From positions 31,352,474-31,416,473 of the forward strand of contig CM028325.1 in NCBI GenBank assembly GCA_016647705.1: a stretch of 64,000 nt of DNA, written 5' to 3'. The translations under genes and the position numbers were made by a program. The DNA is from Eucommia ulmoides (Eukaryota > Streptophyta > Magnoliopsida > Garryales > Eucommiaceae). The notes under the pieces were generated by a model. It was not told where the DNA came from, made no database searches, and saw only the letters and a list, made by a program, of their open reading frames with translations. Below are positions 11,850-24,142 of the stretch, one piece after another (within the stretch, counting starts at the first letter, position 1; every line of letters starts with the position of its first letter).

Positions 11850-12009
11850 AGATACCTTTACTTTCAAGTTAACTATTAACGTTGACTTAACATAAGGGTC
11901 AATTTGAAACAAAAATGAAATGTGAAGGACCAAATGTGTCATTTTCTAAATACTAGGGGTCAATTGAGCATCTGAGCCATTTGTCAGAGGCCAAAAAAAT
12001 CATTGTCCC

Positions 12010-12664
12010 TTTTCTCTCTAATGTGAAATTGTAAATTAATTTGTACAAAAATTGCAAGTCTATTAGGCCCTCTTGTGTTTTTCTCCCTAATTTTGTTCTT
12101 ACTCCTAAAATTTTGAGAATAATATAAAAACATATATTTGGTAAACATATTTTTGTTTCCAAATATTTTAAAATTTTGAAATTACTTCGGGAATTCCTGG
12201 AGTTTAAAAAATAAAAATAAAAATATTATTTTCGTTTCATTCTCACAAAATCGTTCTCTAACTATTTCTTAAGGGTACACACAGGTCGTCGCCACCACCC
12301 ATGAAATGTATATTTATTGTCATATATTTAAAATAAAATAAAAAGTAAGAACAAATATTGGTCAAGAAATATGTAGATTTATTGTCATATATTTAAAGAA
12401 AAAATAAAAGCAAGTGTTAATTAAGAAATATGTATATTTATTGTTATATATTTAAAAAAAAAAAAAACAAACAAATGTTACAATCAAACAATTTTCCTTA
12501 TTTTTGTTCTCATAAACTAAAGGATACAATTTAAGAGCAATGGTTGTTACCAAATGTGGTTTTGTTCCCAGAATACTCCAGAACGGAAACAAAATTCTCA
12601 TCCTAGTTATTGGGAGTCCGAAAAAAAATAATCAAATGCCACCTTAACTACCCTCATTTTCTAT
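12010..12664. repeat. AT-rich spacer with tandem repeat of about 60 bp
   Basis: No gene is visible. About 12303-12480 holds three imperfect copies of a unit reading 'aaatatgtatatttattgtc' followed by 'atatatttaaa' and a purine-rich tail. The flanks (12060-12180 and 12490-12610) contain loosely inverted similar segments with 'atttggtaa' and 'ttttgtttcc', hinting at another small DNA transposon whose ends I could not fix. Confidence 0.45.
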
Positions 12665-13531
12665 TAGGGGTATGCATGGATCCGCACCAACTGACCCACC
12701 CCCACCCGCTGAAATTGAATATAAATAATATATATATTTGGTCAGATAGGTTGTAAAAAGGGACTTCCTTTTATTTCAGATCGAGCTTCGAGTTTTAATC
12801 CAAACCCAACCGAAGCACCCGATCCAACCAATTCATGTACCTTAAATAGGATTTTTCTAGGGTTTGATCATTCTTTTCTTCATATGAGATGTCCAAACCA
12901 GAGTCCATAGTCTCTCATTCATTCATTCTCCAGAGTCCAAACCAAAGGGCTCTCGATTCTCGAAAAGTCGAACTCGAAACCTTTCTTCGACCATTCCAAT
13001 TCTCCATATCAAAGTCTTTATTGATTTCTTCATTGCACTCCCCTATCCGAAAAATGGCTATGACAGTGACAGATGGCAACAACAACAAATGTCATCTAGT
13101 TTTTCTCATGGCTGTGATGGTGAGAGACGACAATGACGAGCCAAAAATTGATGGATCGAAGGTGAGTTTCAATAGTCTCTTTTGTTTGATATTTTATGTT
13201 TAGGGTTTTGATTTCTGATGTTTAGGGTTTTGATTTATGATATTTAGGGTTTGACTTATATTTTGATTTTGGATGTTTAGGACTTTAATTTCTGTTGATA
13301 TAAAAATAAATAAATAAATGCGATTATACCTTACCTAAATCACTGATTGATATAAACACCCAAACCATAATTGATCTAATCGAATCTAATCAGAATTCGA
13401 GGTAACCCGTAAATACCAGTTTTTCCCATCAGTTTAGTCAATAGCGGGTTGGCAATGTCTTGCTCGAACTCAATCAGGTTGGGTCTCAGATCAACCCAAA
13501 AATTAGCTTATCTGACCTGTGTATACCCCTA
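12665..13531. mobile_element. Non-autonomous hAT element
   Basis: The ends are inverted repeats, TAGGGGTATGCATGGATC on the left and TAGGGGTATACACAGGTC on the reverse complement of the right. They are flanked by 8-bp duplications that differ at one base (TTTTCTAT at 12657, TCTTCTAT at 13532). TAGGGGT ends and 8-bp duplications are typical of plant hAT transposons. The 867-bp interior has a 104-codon frame (12889-13203) with no recognisable domain and runs of a 'gatgtttagggttttgattt' type repeat near 13200-13290. Confidence 0.75.
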
Positions 13532-13539
13532 TCTTCTAT

Positions 13540-14186
13540 ATTCTTTTAATGAATTTTGTATTGCTTATATCTAGCCTAAATAATTATCAAGCAACACTCT
13601 TAAATGGAAAAAAAAAAAAAAAAAAATTGAGTAAAAATATCAACAATTTTAGAGAAAAATATATATATATATATATAATTTCAAAGTTTATATTCAAAGA
13701 AACAATCAATATTGTTTTAATTATCAAAATAAACATCTATATAACAAATTAGGCAATTTTCTTAAAATATTTTCTCTTTAAGAAGTAAAATTGATTTAGG
13801 AGAAATTGACATATGAGATTGGATTGTAGAACTTTTGGATGAGGGAATTCCTGCCCCCAAATGTCACAATGATTGTTCTCGATTTCATATCTATTTTATC
13901 CTTTAAAATTATATTCTTTATATGGTTTTGAGTGTTTATCTTTTTATAATAAGGTTATTTTTGGGTTCACCCAGATATAAAGTGTTATATTAAAATGTTA
14001 TATCAAAATCAGAGTTAAAACTTGTGTTGTATGAGTATTATAATATAACATCTTTGTGCATCATTGGAACATAATTAATGTTACAATTGAAAATTTTCAA
14101 CTGAATTAGTTTCATATGAAACCAAACTTCATAAGCTTTCTCAATGAGTGGTTTGTTGAAGTTCACTATGCATGTGAGAGGGCACG
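13540..14186. other. AT-rich intergenic stretch
   Basis: It contains a poly-A run near 13607-13626, a short TA run near 13661-13676 and no frame or element that I recognise. Confidence 0.4.
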
Positions 14187-14470
14187 TTGAATCCCACATC
14201 GCTTAGTTACTTGATCTTAAACTATATATAAGTGTAAAGTAATTTTCCTCTTTGAAGGCATTTTTCGAGAGTGAGGTAGGCCCATTGAGTTTTCTACATG
14301 GAACATATAAAAGAGAAAATGGGGAAATGATATTTGGTTGAAGCACTTGTACATTAGAACGAAGCGATATGTCAATGCTGATGTAAATAAATTATACATT
14401 ATACATCGACGTTTACATCTACACACACACATTATAAAAATCTATATAGTATGGTAAGAAGATATAAATT
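14187..14470 (+). repeat. Possible LTR or TRIM fragment
   Basis: 'GTTGAATCCCACATCGCTTAG' style sequence at about 14188 followed by a TATA-like ACTATATATAAG resembles the start of many short plant LTRs and TRIM elements. No partner LTR, primer site or target duplication was found, so this is only a tentative call. Confidence 0.3.
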
Positions 14471-15030
14471 TTATCAAAAATATGTTTTGAGATAAAATGA
14501 TTAAGATCTATTACAAAAATTGTGAAGTAAATTTCAACAATTTAATTGAGGAAATAATTTATTTTTTAAAATATATATTTGATGAGATCATAATCTTTGT
14601 ATCCACAATTTTATTTACTTTGTGAAATCTATGACATTTATAACATGGATAAGATAATTTAAATTAATTTATTAATTTAATTTAATTTCTAACTTTATTA
14701 TATAATTTATTTTTTATTACCTTAAGTTTGATAATTTTCGTCAGAATATGTGAACTATTAAAAAAATAAAATACAATTCAGTCAAACAATAGGGGGCAAA
14801 ATTTCATTAATTCTAATAAGACACTGGTAATTACTAATTTTATAATTTTGTTTTGGAACTCGAGTTAGGATCGAGTTTAGCTTATGTTTTCAAGAAAAAA
14901 CATGCACATCTATTACTCGACTTTGCTTGGGTTGCTACAACTCCGAAAAGTACAAATCTTGCGTTACACTTTCTACATCACTAGAATCAATTAATTAAAA
15001 TCAACTTCAATTTACTAAAATGTATTTCCA
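14471..15030. other. AT-rich stretch without recognised content
   Basis: Low-complexity A/T sequence with short direct repeats of 'taatttaattt'. Nothing else is seen. Confidence 0.4.
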
Positions 15031-15036
15031 TATTAT

Positions 15037-15095
15037 ACACACACACACACATATACATATACATACATACATACATACATATATACATACACACA

Positions 15096-15143
<48 letters not shown>

Positions 15144-15144
15144 G
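15037..15144. repeat. Compound CA/CATA/TA microsatellite
   Basis: Runs of (CA)n, (CATA)n, again (CA)n and then (TA)n cover about 108 bases. Short frames across it on both strands are translations of the repeat and not genes. A GA-rich tract follows at about 15175-15225. Confidence 0.95.
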
Positions 15145-15239
15145 TTGTCCATTCCTACAAAAAAAAAAAACAATAGAAGAGAAGAATAAGAAGAGAATAG
15201 AAGAGAGAGAGAGGGAGAGAAAAGAAATTGCCTAATGTT

Positions 15240-16470
15240 TACTTGACTTTTGTAATGGTTGTACTGCGACAACCACGACAATTGTCCTTTTCTGGAGCCA
15301 CTCTCTCTTATTTTTAACACTACAAAAGTCTCCAAGCAATAAAATGAATTCAATACATCAATCCTTTTCAACACAAGACACTCCTGTCATTTTGTTAAAT
15401 ATTATAATCTTTTCCTATACTTTTAATAATATCTAAAATACCCTTTATCAAGTTTTTTTGACAAAAATAACAACTTGAGACCCACCTTCCGCCCCACACC
15501 ATATCTCATAGAGTGCATCATGAATGCAATTAGTATGAACCTTGTTTAGTAAATATGTTACAGTCAAAGAAAGAAATTTTCCAAACTTGTTGAACCAATG
15601 TGACTTATTATCGATCTAACCATATCTAATAAGGTCAAATATTCTCCATTTAGGATATTACCATGAAGTTATGATTTATCAATATGGCTCTACTGAAAAA
15701 TATACAATGATCTTTAAATGATCGTAAATGGATAAGTATTTACCTCCTCGATCTAATCGTAGAGTTTTAATACATTTTCATTTTATTTTTCTACTTCTAA
15801 TTTGAATCAAGTATTCAAATTCGTATCTTAATAGATACACCTTCCTGAAGTTAAAGTAAGAATGATGAAGTTCAAAAAAGATCTTGAGCTTCCAAAGCCC
15901 ATGGGACCACACATGTTAGTATATACTGAGCACCTTTTAGGTTCATTTCTTGATCATTTATATTTAGTGGCATCCTTTTTTAAAGTGTGTTTGTGGAAAC
16001 CAGGAACTTTTAAAGCTCATTTTCCATTACTCATTTTGAATGTAGTAAAAGCACTTATATTTCTTGATTTTTTTTTCCTTTTTTGATCCAACCCTTATCC
16101 TCTTTGAGAAGAAACAACTAAATCTCTTGCTTCTTCTTAGAGGAAGTAGTGTTGTTCCAAAAGAGAAATGATTACTTTAGATTTTCAAGATCTTATGGTT
16201 ATCTTTAACAAATTTATAAGTACAGGAAGAATGACTTATAAATTGCTTATGTCGAAGTTCACCAACAAATTGAGAGAATGAGTTTGACATTTCTTGTAGA
16301 AATTAATCCACTATGAGTTTCGTGATCCTAAGGGATCCCGAATCCTTCAGGTATTAGTTATGGAAAATCATCCTCGACCGAAGCCCATCGATAGATGATC
16401 CTCCCTCCATTCTACCCTAAATAACTCCTTTTTGAGGTTAACGTTAAATGGTATTCATGTCTTTCTTGTG
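15240..16470. other. Intergenic stretch without recognised gene
   Basis: Sequence of mixed composition. A 74-codon frame at 15862-16086 has no recognisable motif. No terminal repeats or splice-linked exons were found. It may hold decayed transposon sequence. Confidence 0.35.
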
Positions 16471-16479
16471 TTATTTAGG

Positions 16480-16578
16480 TTTTCCTATATTGTTTCTTAA
16501 TTTCTGTTACAAATAGAGAAAGGCTAACACAATTATTAAGTATTCTCATTCTTTTTGTAGTCTCTTTTTACATTAACA
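16480..16578 (+). repeat. 3' end of Copia-2 5' LTR
   Basis: The sequence ends TTAACA immediately before a copia primer site at 16579. The left boundary is uncertain because the 3' LTR was not found for comparison. Confidence 0.45.
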
Positions 16579-16591
16579 TGATATCAAGAGC
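16579..16591 (+). other. Copia-2 primer binding site
   Basis: TGATATCAAGAGC matches the common copia site TGGTATCAAGAGC (tRNA-Met) with one change. It marks the start of the Copia-2 interior. Confidence 0.65.
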
Positions 16592-18137
16592 AGGGTATGA
16601 GAAAATAATCTCATAGTTCTATTCAAACAATATTTTAATTTTTTTTCCTTCTCCATTTCCTTTATTTCATTTTCCATATGAAAAAAAAATCAAAACTCTA
16701 GATCCCATTGCCATAACCTCACTGTCGTCATATATCTAGCTTAGATCTATTTGCCCAGATCTTAAGCCCGACCTCACCAACCTTGCTATCATCGTCGTAG
16801 TCTCTAGCTGTTGTCTTCGCAACTGCCGTAACCACAATCCTCCATCCCCCGCGCATCGCAACCTTTCCTTGACTCATTTTTCCAAGCCTCCTAAACCCTA
16901 CTCTATCTATTTCTACTCTAGATACATCCACTCCTAGTAGTTCCTCACCTACTTTGCATGTATAATCACATTGCTAAACGGTAGCCTATGTTATCGCGTG
17001 CGCTCATCATATCTATTTCCTCATATTCTTCTTTAGTTCGCCCATACCTGTCTGGCTTGAACATGGCCATTGTCCTCAAAAAGGGCAAGCTAACATGTTC
17101 TGACCATCCTATTTCTAACTTTGTCTCATATGGACAGCTATCTTCTTCATACTTCTCTATTGTTGTTTTTTTGTCTTTTGTTTCTATTCCCAAGTTTATC
17201 TCAGAAGCTCTCATTCACCCTGGTTGAACAACCGCAATGGAAAAAGAAATTCTAGCCTTACATTAGAATGGTATTTAGGATCTTGTTTTGCTTCCAACTA
17301 ACAAACTAATAGTTGGAAGTAAATGGGTGCACACAATCAAAATTCATTTGAATGGCAATATTGATCGACTCAAGGCTTACTTAGTTACCCAAGGTTATAC
17401 TCAGATATAAGGTCTTGATTACTTTGAGACTTTTTCTCCTGTTTCCAAGCTCTCTTTTGTTCACTTGTTCACCTCTGTCTGCCACCTTTCGTTGGCCGTT
17501 ACATCAGCTCAACATCAAGAATGCTTTCTTAAATGGCGGTCTGACTGAGCAAGTATAAATGGAGTAACCTCCTAGGCTTGTTCTTCAGGGAGAATCTGGT
17601 TTGGTATGTCACTTGAAGAAATCCATTTATGACCTCAAATAGTCTCCTCAAGCATGGTTTGGGAGATTCAATGATGTGGACATTGAATTTGGTATTTGAC
17701 GTTGTAAAATCGATAATTTCGTGTTCTACTGGCACAGTAAAGTCAGGATAATATTGTTGATTTTATATGTGGATGACCTCGTGATTAGTAGGGATGACAA
17801 CCGCGGTATTCAGGATCTTGAAAGGTTTTTGCAAAGTAAGTTTCAAACCAAAGATTTAGGTCAGTTGAAGTAATTCTTGAGGATTGAAGTTACTCGATTG
17901 AGTCAAGGCATTTACCTGTCTCAGAAGAAATGTGTCATTTATCTGTTGAGCGAAACAAGAATGCCAAGAACTAAAACGATTGACTCGCCTATGGATCCAA
18001 ACAACAAACTATTGGCAACTCAAGATTACTATTGAAAGATTTAGCACAAAATAAACGGTTAGTTGGGAATTGAACTACCTAATGGTTATTAGACCAGATA
18101 TAACCTTTGTTCTTAGTGTTATTTGTAAGAACCTAAT
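16592..18137 (+). pseudogene. Copia-2 polyprotein remnant (RT part), interrupted by Gypsy-1
   Basis: After 350 bases with no clear gag, a copia RT begins near 17000 (SYSSLVRP, then SISEALIHPG-like linker) and continues through VGSKWVHTIK (about 17315), GLDYFETFSPV, NAFLNGGLTEQV, GLVCHLKKSIY, an intact LYVDDLVI near 17765 and QTKDLGQLK, to near the end of RT at 18137. Gag, protease and integrase are missing, so a large internal deletion occurred. Stops and frameshifts are frequent. The frame resumes on the far side of Gypsy-1 at 28039. Confidence 0.85.
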
Positions 18138-19296
18138 TGTCACACATGCATATTCACTAGTTTCATTTTAGAACGTTTAGTAAATAATGGGATAGAATGT
18201 GTTATTTTCAATTTGAAATAAAATTTTAGGGGTGAATTTATAATTCTAAGAAATATTAAATTTTGAATTGGGTTAAAATGAAAACCTAAAGAAAATTGAG
18301 GGGAGGTTAGTGTAATTTGAAAAAAAGATATTATATATATATACCCATATATATATATATATATAATGACCTGTCCGGAGGCTTAGTCCGGCAGGTGGTT
18401 GTTGATATTATGACATGTCCGGAGAGTTAGTCCGGCAGGTGATTGTTGGTATTATGACATGTCCGGTGTCCGGAGGGTTAGTCTAGTAGGTGGTTGTTGA
18501 TATTATGATCTATCTGGAGGATTAGTCCAGTAGGTGATTGTAGATATTATGACATGTCAGGAAGATTAATCCTACAGATGGTTAATTGACCCGTCAGGGG
18601 TGCAAACCCTAAGGGTGGTATGGTACCGTTGCAACTCCCGATCGTGAGGTAAAAATGATCATATGGCTAGTGGAAAAGTGGTGTAGGGTGTTTTATTATA
18701 CGATGAACTGTCTAGATTGATTTGGTTTAGATATATTATTTTAAAATGGATTGGCGTCGATATATTATTTTGTTGCACTGGTTGACTTAGAATATCTGGT
18801 TTGGGTATTTTTAAATATATGAGTTTATTTTAGTGATGATAGAAAAATTGGATTTCCGTACGGTATGTGATTATATAATATTATATTTTGAAATGTGGTG
18901 TTTAATATTTATACTTGATCCATACAAACTGTTTTTATTATGAAGACAGTACACCGATAAATTTTTTTGGTTTCAGGTACCGCAAATAGGAGAGGGTTCA
19001 CTACTGACACTAGGTAGAGTCCGGAGGTAGTGTCATTTTAGGAGTGGGCCGGTCAGAGGAGAATCGTTGATGATTCAACATATTTTTGGTTATTTTTGTT
19101 GTATATATATTTGGGACAGGTGTGTCCCATATTTTTGGAAACGAGATTGAGGTATTATTTTGGGTAAAATATTGATAGTGGTATGCATGCGTCTAAGTAT
19201 GTATGTATATATATGTATGTGTTTGGTTGGTCGGAGAGTGTCATTCCGACATCACGCCCGGCCTCAGGTAACGGGCGCCCGAGGTGGGATGTGATA
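18138..19296 (+). repeat. Gypsy-1 5' LTR, internally deleted
   Basis: It starts TGTCACACATGC (TGTAACACGCATG in the 3' copy) and ends TGTGATA (TGTGACA in the 3' copy). At 1159 bases it is much shorter than the 3' LTR: 18138 to about 18350 matches 24143-24363 and 18368-19296 matches 27067-28038, while everything between is absent. The junction lies in TA-rich sequence at 18330-18366. The missing part holds the likely TATA box and transcript start. Confidence 0.85.
18368..18581 (+). repeat. Tandem 44-bp hairpin repeat in Gypsy-1 5' LTR
   Basis: About five copies of a unit in which ACCTGTCCGGA and TCCGGCAGGT form an inverted pair around GGGTTAG, followed by 'ggttgttgatattat'. Each copy could fold as a hairpin with a stem of about 10 bp. 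One copy has a small internal duplication (TCCGGTGTCCGG). Confidence 0.9.
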
Positions 19297-19300
19297 TTTG

Positions 19301-19311
19301 TGGTATCAGAG
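19301..19311 (+). other. Gypsy-1 primer binding site
   Basis: TGGTATCAGAG, tRNA-Met type, four bases after the 5' LTR end. It is the usual site of Tekay/Del chromoviruses. Confidence 0.85.
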
Positions 19312-19479
19312 TCTAGGTTATAGGTTCTGTAGACATGTCAGTTTATCGAGCCAGTGGTGGACCTTGGGTTAGGGAGTCGGTAGGTAGGTTCGGTACGTGA
19401 GTGATAGTTCTATTATTAAATTAAATATTGTTGTATTTCTAGTTAGCCAGTAGTTTATTAAATTTCATTCCAGATAGTG

Positions 19480-20692
19480 ATGATGGAACGTGAAAACGAG
19501 AGCTTTGGGAGAGTGGGACTTTAGAGGCAGGTGGAACCCCAAAGGCAGGAAGATAGGATGCAGGAAAGTTTAGATACCGTCGAGAGAATTTTGCAGGCTG
19601 TTACCTAGTTGACAGAGCAGCAAGCAAAAATAATAGAATGTCAAAAGGCCCAAACTGATACTGCTACGTCCCAGGTAGTACTTCTAAAAAGATTCAAGGA
19701 GTTGGATCCTCCAGTTTTTCACAAGAATTGCGGGTCCAACTAATGCCGAGAACTGGTTGAGAGGTGTGGGGCATGTATTTGAGGCCATAGAGATTATTGA
19801 CAATAGTCGAGTTCCTCTTGCCACTTTCCAGCTGAAAGAAGAAGCCGAACATTGGTGGAAAGAGATGAAGAGATTGATTGCAATTTCTGGCATAGAGATC
19901 ACTTGGGATCGTTTTGTTGCGGTATTCAATGAGAAATATTTCCCTAAGTCTTATCGATTCCATATGGAGAAAGAGTTCATAGTTTTGAAGTAGGGGACGA
20001 TGACCGTCCAGCAGTACGAGGTTAAATTCGATACCTTGTCCCGTTTTGTTCCTGGTCTGATAAAAGTGGAAGAGACGAAATACAGACGATTCCAAAAAGG
20101 GCTCAATTTAGAAATTCTTTCCAGGTTGACGAGCAGACAAATTAAGAGCTACGCTGAGTTGGTGAATACGGCAAAGTTGGTGGAAAGGGATGTTCAAGAA
20201 GCTGCCGAGAGCCACGAGCAGCACAAAAAGAGCAGATTTGAGTCGCCTAGTAGGTATCCGGGTGGCCCTTTACGGGGAATAGTATCTCGACCGCCAGTTG
20301 CTCGGGCCCCATCGATTAGCTAATCAGCTAGAAGCCGTGGCCCACGACAGTCATACTCAGGGCGACAGTAGAGTGTATCTGGATCAAGTGTTAGCCAGTA
20401 AGGGCCGGGGAGGAATCAACCATTTAGTCGAGCCGAGGTATTTATATGCTACCAATGTGGATCACCGTATCACTTTATCAAAGATTGTCTTATGGTGAGT
20501 CCCGTATGTTTCCGTTGTTATGAACTGGGTCATATAGCTTCGAATTATCCAAAATCTATTGTCCTTTCAGCACCTTCTGCGAGCAGTGCAGGTAATGCTG
20601 GCCCTAGCACTGCCCAGGGACGTGGTAGAGGATCTGCTAGTAGACCTTCAATGCGGGGTCGTGTTTTTGTTACTACTCGACAGGATGCGTAG
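19480..20692 (+). pseudogene. Gypsy-1 gag
   Basis: Translation can start at ATGATGGAACGT (19480). A frameshift near 19740 separates the N-terminal part from the retrotransposon gag domain (ENWLRGVGHVFEAI, then LKEEAEHWWKEMK and FNEKYFP) at about 19750-19990. A stop at 19990 and others interrupt it. A CCHC zinc knuckle C-Y-Q-C-G-S-P-Y-H-F-I-K-D-C lies at 20447-20488, and a second one at about 20505-20545 has Tyr for the last Cys. Gag would form the particle and bind the RNA. Not translatable as it stands. Confidence 0.9.
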
Positions 20693-20695
20693 GCT

Positions 20696-23600
20696 ACTCC
20701 AGATGTGGTTACAAGTATCATGTCTTTATATGATAGAGATGCACATGTACTTATTGATCCCGGTTCTTCCCATTCATTTATTTCGGTAACCTTCATGATG
20801 CATATAGGAAAATTTCCTACTTCCCTGCTATATAGTATCATTATCTCTACTCCAGTAGGTTAGTCTGTGTTGATAGATAGTGCGTATAAAGACAGTCCAC
20901 TTCGAATTGGTGATAGAGAGTTATTAGTAGATCTACTACTCTTAGGTATTCACGATTTTGATGTGATACTGGGTATGGATTTGCTATCTAGTTATCATTC
21001 CATGGTGGATTGTTTCAAAAAGGAAGTTATCTTTCGGATCCCAGGCGAGTCAGAGGTTGTATTTGCAGGGGACAAAATCATTACCCCTGTCAATTTGATT
21101 TCAGTCCTGGAGGCTAGGAAGTTACTAAAGAAGAGATGTCAGGGATATCTTGCGCATGTTATTGACACCAGACAAACTGAAGTCCAGGTGGCAGATATTC
21201 TAGTGGTCAGGGATTTTTCACGATGTGTTTCCAGAAGAATTGCCAGGGTTTCCAGTGGATAGGGAGATGGAATTCACTATCAAGTTACTCCCAGGAACTA
21301 CTCTGATATCAGTCCCACCCTATCGTATGGCGCCTACCGAGCCGAAAGAATTGAAGATTCAGTTACAAGATCTGTTAAATCGTGGGTTTATTAAACCTAG
21401 TGTTTCTCCGTGGGGAGCCCCGGTATTATTCGTAAAGAAGAAGGACGATACGTTAAAAATGTGTACTAATTACCGGCAGTTGAATAAGGTAACGGTTCAT
21501 AATAAATACCCGTTGCCTAGAATTGATGATATGTTTAACTAATTGCAGAAGGCTAGGGTGTTTTCCAAAATAGATCTTCGATCATAATATCATCAGTTGA
21601 AAGTCAGGGACAGTGACATGGCGAAGACGATGTTTCGTACGAGGTATGGGCATTATAAATTTTTAGTTATGCCATTCGGGTTAACGAATGCCCCTACTGC
21701 TTTTAGAGATTTTATGAATTGGATCTTCCAACCTTATCTAAATCAGTTTATTATCGTGTTCATTGATGATATACTGATCTATTCTCAAAATAAAGAAGAG
21801 CGAGCAGAGCATCTCAAGATTGTGTTTCAGACCTTGTGAGAAAAGCAGTTGTATGCGAAATTCAGTAAATGCGGGTTTTGGTTGGATAGAGTCGTGTTCA
21901 TAGGGCATGTGATCTCGGGGGATGGTATTCAAGTGGATCCACAGAAAGTCGAAGCCATGGTGCAATGGGAAAGGCCAAAAGTGTGACCGAGGTTCAAAAT
22001 TTCTTGGGATTGGCAAGTTATTATCGACGGTTTGTGTAGGGATTCTCTATTATAGCTGCCCCGTTAACCTGATTAACCCACAAAGAATCCAAATTTCGAG
22101 TGGACCGACAAATGTGAGCAGAGCTCTCAGGAGCTGAAAAATAGACTTATATCAGCGCCAATACTCCCCTCCCAACTGAATGTGATAGCTTTGTGATCTA
22201 CAGTGACATGTCACATCAGGGACTAGGGTGTGTACTGATGTAATATGGTCACGTGATTACATATGCCTCCCGACAATTAAAGAATCATGAGCGTAATTAC
22301 CCGACGTATGATTTGGAATTGGCAACGATTGTGTTTGCCTTGAAGATCTGGAGACATTACCTGTGCGGTGAGACTTGTGAGATATACACTGACCATCAGA
22401 GTTTGAAATACTTGTTTACTCGGAAGGAACTAAATCTGAGGTAGAGACGTTGGATAGAGTTGATTAAGGATTATGATTGTACTATCCACTATCATCCTGA
22501 AAAGGCCAATGTCGTAGCGGATGCATTGAGTCAAAAATCGGCGGGTTCGGTTGCACATATTCAAGTTGTTCATACTAATCTGTATACCGAGTTGAGATCT
22601 TTGCAAGTGCAGTTGGCAGTTGGTCAGATGGCAGTGTTGCTTGCAACTTTAACTTTGAGGCCGACATTGAACGACCATATTATTGAAGCGCAGAAGTCAG
22701 ATACCCAATTGGGGAAGATCAGAGATGAAGTAAAGAGTGGTCACAGAACTGACTATCGTGTCAGGGATAACGATGAGGTTTTGGTAGTGGGAAATAGACT
22801 GTGTGTACCTGATGATGCCGATCTAAAGAAGTATATCTTGGAGGAAGCGCACAGCTCAGCATACGCAATGCACCCAGACAGTACCAAAATGTATCGGGAT
22901 CTGTGAGAACACTATTGGTGGAAAAGAATGAAGCGAAAAATTACTGAATTTGTGGCCAGGTGTCTCGTTATTCAGCCAGTTAAGATCGAGCACCAACGTC
23001 TAAGTGGATTATTATAGTCTCTACCTATACCAGAGTGGAAATTGAAGCATATCACGATGGATTTTGTTTGGGTATTACCTCGTATTCAAAAGAGACATAA
23101 TTCCATCTAGGTGATCATTCATAGACTTACTAAATCTGCTCATTTTTTTGCCGTAACGATGACGTACTCTCTTGATAAGTATGCCCAATTGTATATTAAC
23201 GAGATTATTCGATTACATGGTGCACCAATTTCAATAGTATCGGACAGAGATCCGAGATTTACTTCGAAGTTCTGGCCAAGTCTCCAAATCGCTTTAGGTA
23301 CCAAACTGATATTCAGTTCCGCCTTTTATCCTCAGACTAACGGTCAATCTGAGCGTACGATCCAAACGTTGGAAGATATGTTGAGGGGTTGTGTCCTGGA
23401 ATTTTCTGGTAGCTAGGATGATCACTTGACGTTGATGGAATTCACCTACAATAACAGCTACCATTCAGCAATCGAAATGGCCCCGTACGAAGCGTTGTAT
23501 GGCAGGAGATGCAGGACTCCAGTCTATTGGACTGAAGTGGGAGAAAGGAACTTGTTGATGCCGGATATCACTTAAATGACAACAGATAAAGTAGAAGTAA

Positions 23601-24108
23601 TTCAAGAAAGATTGAATATTACTCAGAGTCAACAAAAGAGTTATGCTGACAAGCATAGGCGAGAGTTGAAATTTGAAGTGGGCGATCATGTGTTTTTGCG
23701 TATATCCCCGTAGAAGGGCATAATGAGGTTCGTGAAGAAAGGGAAGCTAAGTCCGAGATATATCGAGCCATACAAAATCTTAGAACGAGTTGGTGCAATA
23801 GCTTATCGACTAGCCCTACCGCCAGAACTGTCCAGATTACACGACGTCTTCCACGTGTCGATGTTAAGAAAATATGCGCTAGATCCTTCACATGTGTTAA
23901 CTTCTTAGCCAATCGAGTTGGAAGAGGATTTGAAATACGTTGAGGAGCCCGTCTAGATCTTAAGTCGTCAAGATCAGGTGTTGCGGACAAAAATGAATCC
24001 ATTAGTGAAGATGTTGTGGCGCAGTCATTCGTTAGAAAAGGCAACATAGGAGCGAGAGGATGAGATGAGGGATAAATATCCACCCTTGTTCGATCGAGGT
24101 AACTAAAA
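20696..24108 (+). pseudogene. Gypsy-1 pol: protease, RT, RNase H, integrase, chromodomain-like tail
   Basis: Protease core LIDPGSSHSFIS is near 20748 and the DVILGMDLL strand near 20960. A frameshift near 21215 precedes RT ([34 protein letters not shown], intact FIDDILIYS near 21762). The frame shifts back near 21975. RNase H shows [19 protein letters not shown] and [10 protein letters not shown] (22250-22420). Integrase keeps its three acidic residues: ITMDF near 23052, VSDRD near 23240 and NGQSERT near 23340. The C-terminal [17 protein letters not shown] region and a chromodomain-like segment (about 23920-24090) close the frame. At least a dozen stops, many TGG or CAG to TAG, make it non-functional. 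Confidence 0.93.
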
Positions 24109-24130
24109 TTTCGGGACGAAATTTCTTTTA

Positions 24131-24142
24131 GGAGGGAAGGGT
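24131..24142 (+). other. Gypsy-1 polypurine tract
   Basis: GGAGGGAAGGGT directly before the 3' LTR. Confidence 0.8.

Larger units (their letters stand above)
3769..12009. mobile_element. Long-TIR MULE-like element (Pack-MULE candidate), split by Copia-1
   Basis: The left end (3769 to about 3930, starting GGGATAATAATG) and the reverse complement of the right end (12009 back to about 11850, starting GGGACAATGATT) align without large gaps for more than 120 bases at roughly 80% identity by eye. Long terminal inverted repeats of this kind are characteristic of Mutator-like elements. Removing Copia-1 and one TSD copy leaves about 1.66 kb. The interior has no transposase. It holds a captured PP2C fragment (4313-4490) and protein-like segments right of Copia-1 (11370-11520 and 11580-11700) that I do not recognise. 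I could not find a matching 9-bp target duplication, so the superfamily call is inferred from TIR structure. Confidence 0.65.

Noticed and set aside
12889-13203. 104-codon frame in the hAT derivative as a gene
   Set aside because: No known motif, inside a non-autonomous element, and ends in simple TTTAGGG-like repeats.
15020-15374. Frames of 71 and 113 codons near the CA repeat
   Set aside because: They translate the microsatellite (Thr-His and Val-Cys repeats) and have no other content.
19684-20095. Minus-strand frames of 81 and 133 codons
   Set aside because: They are antisense to the Gypsy-1 gag domain.
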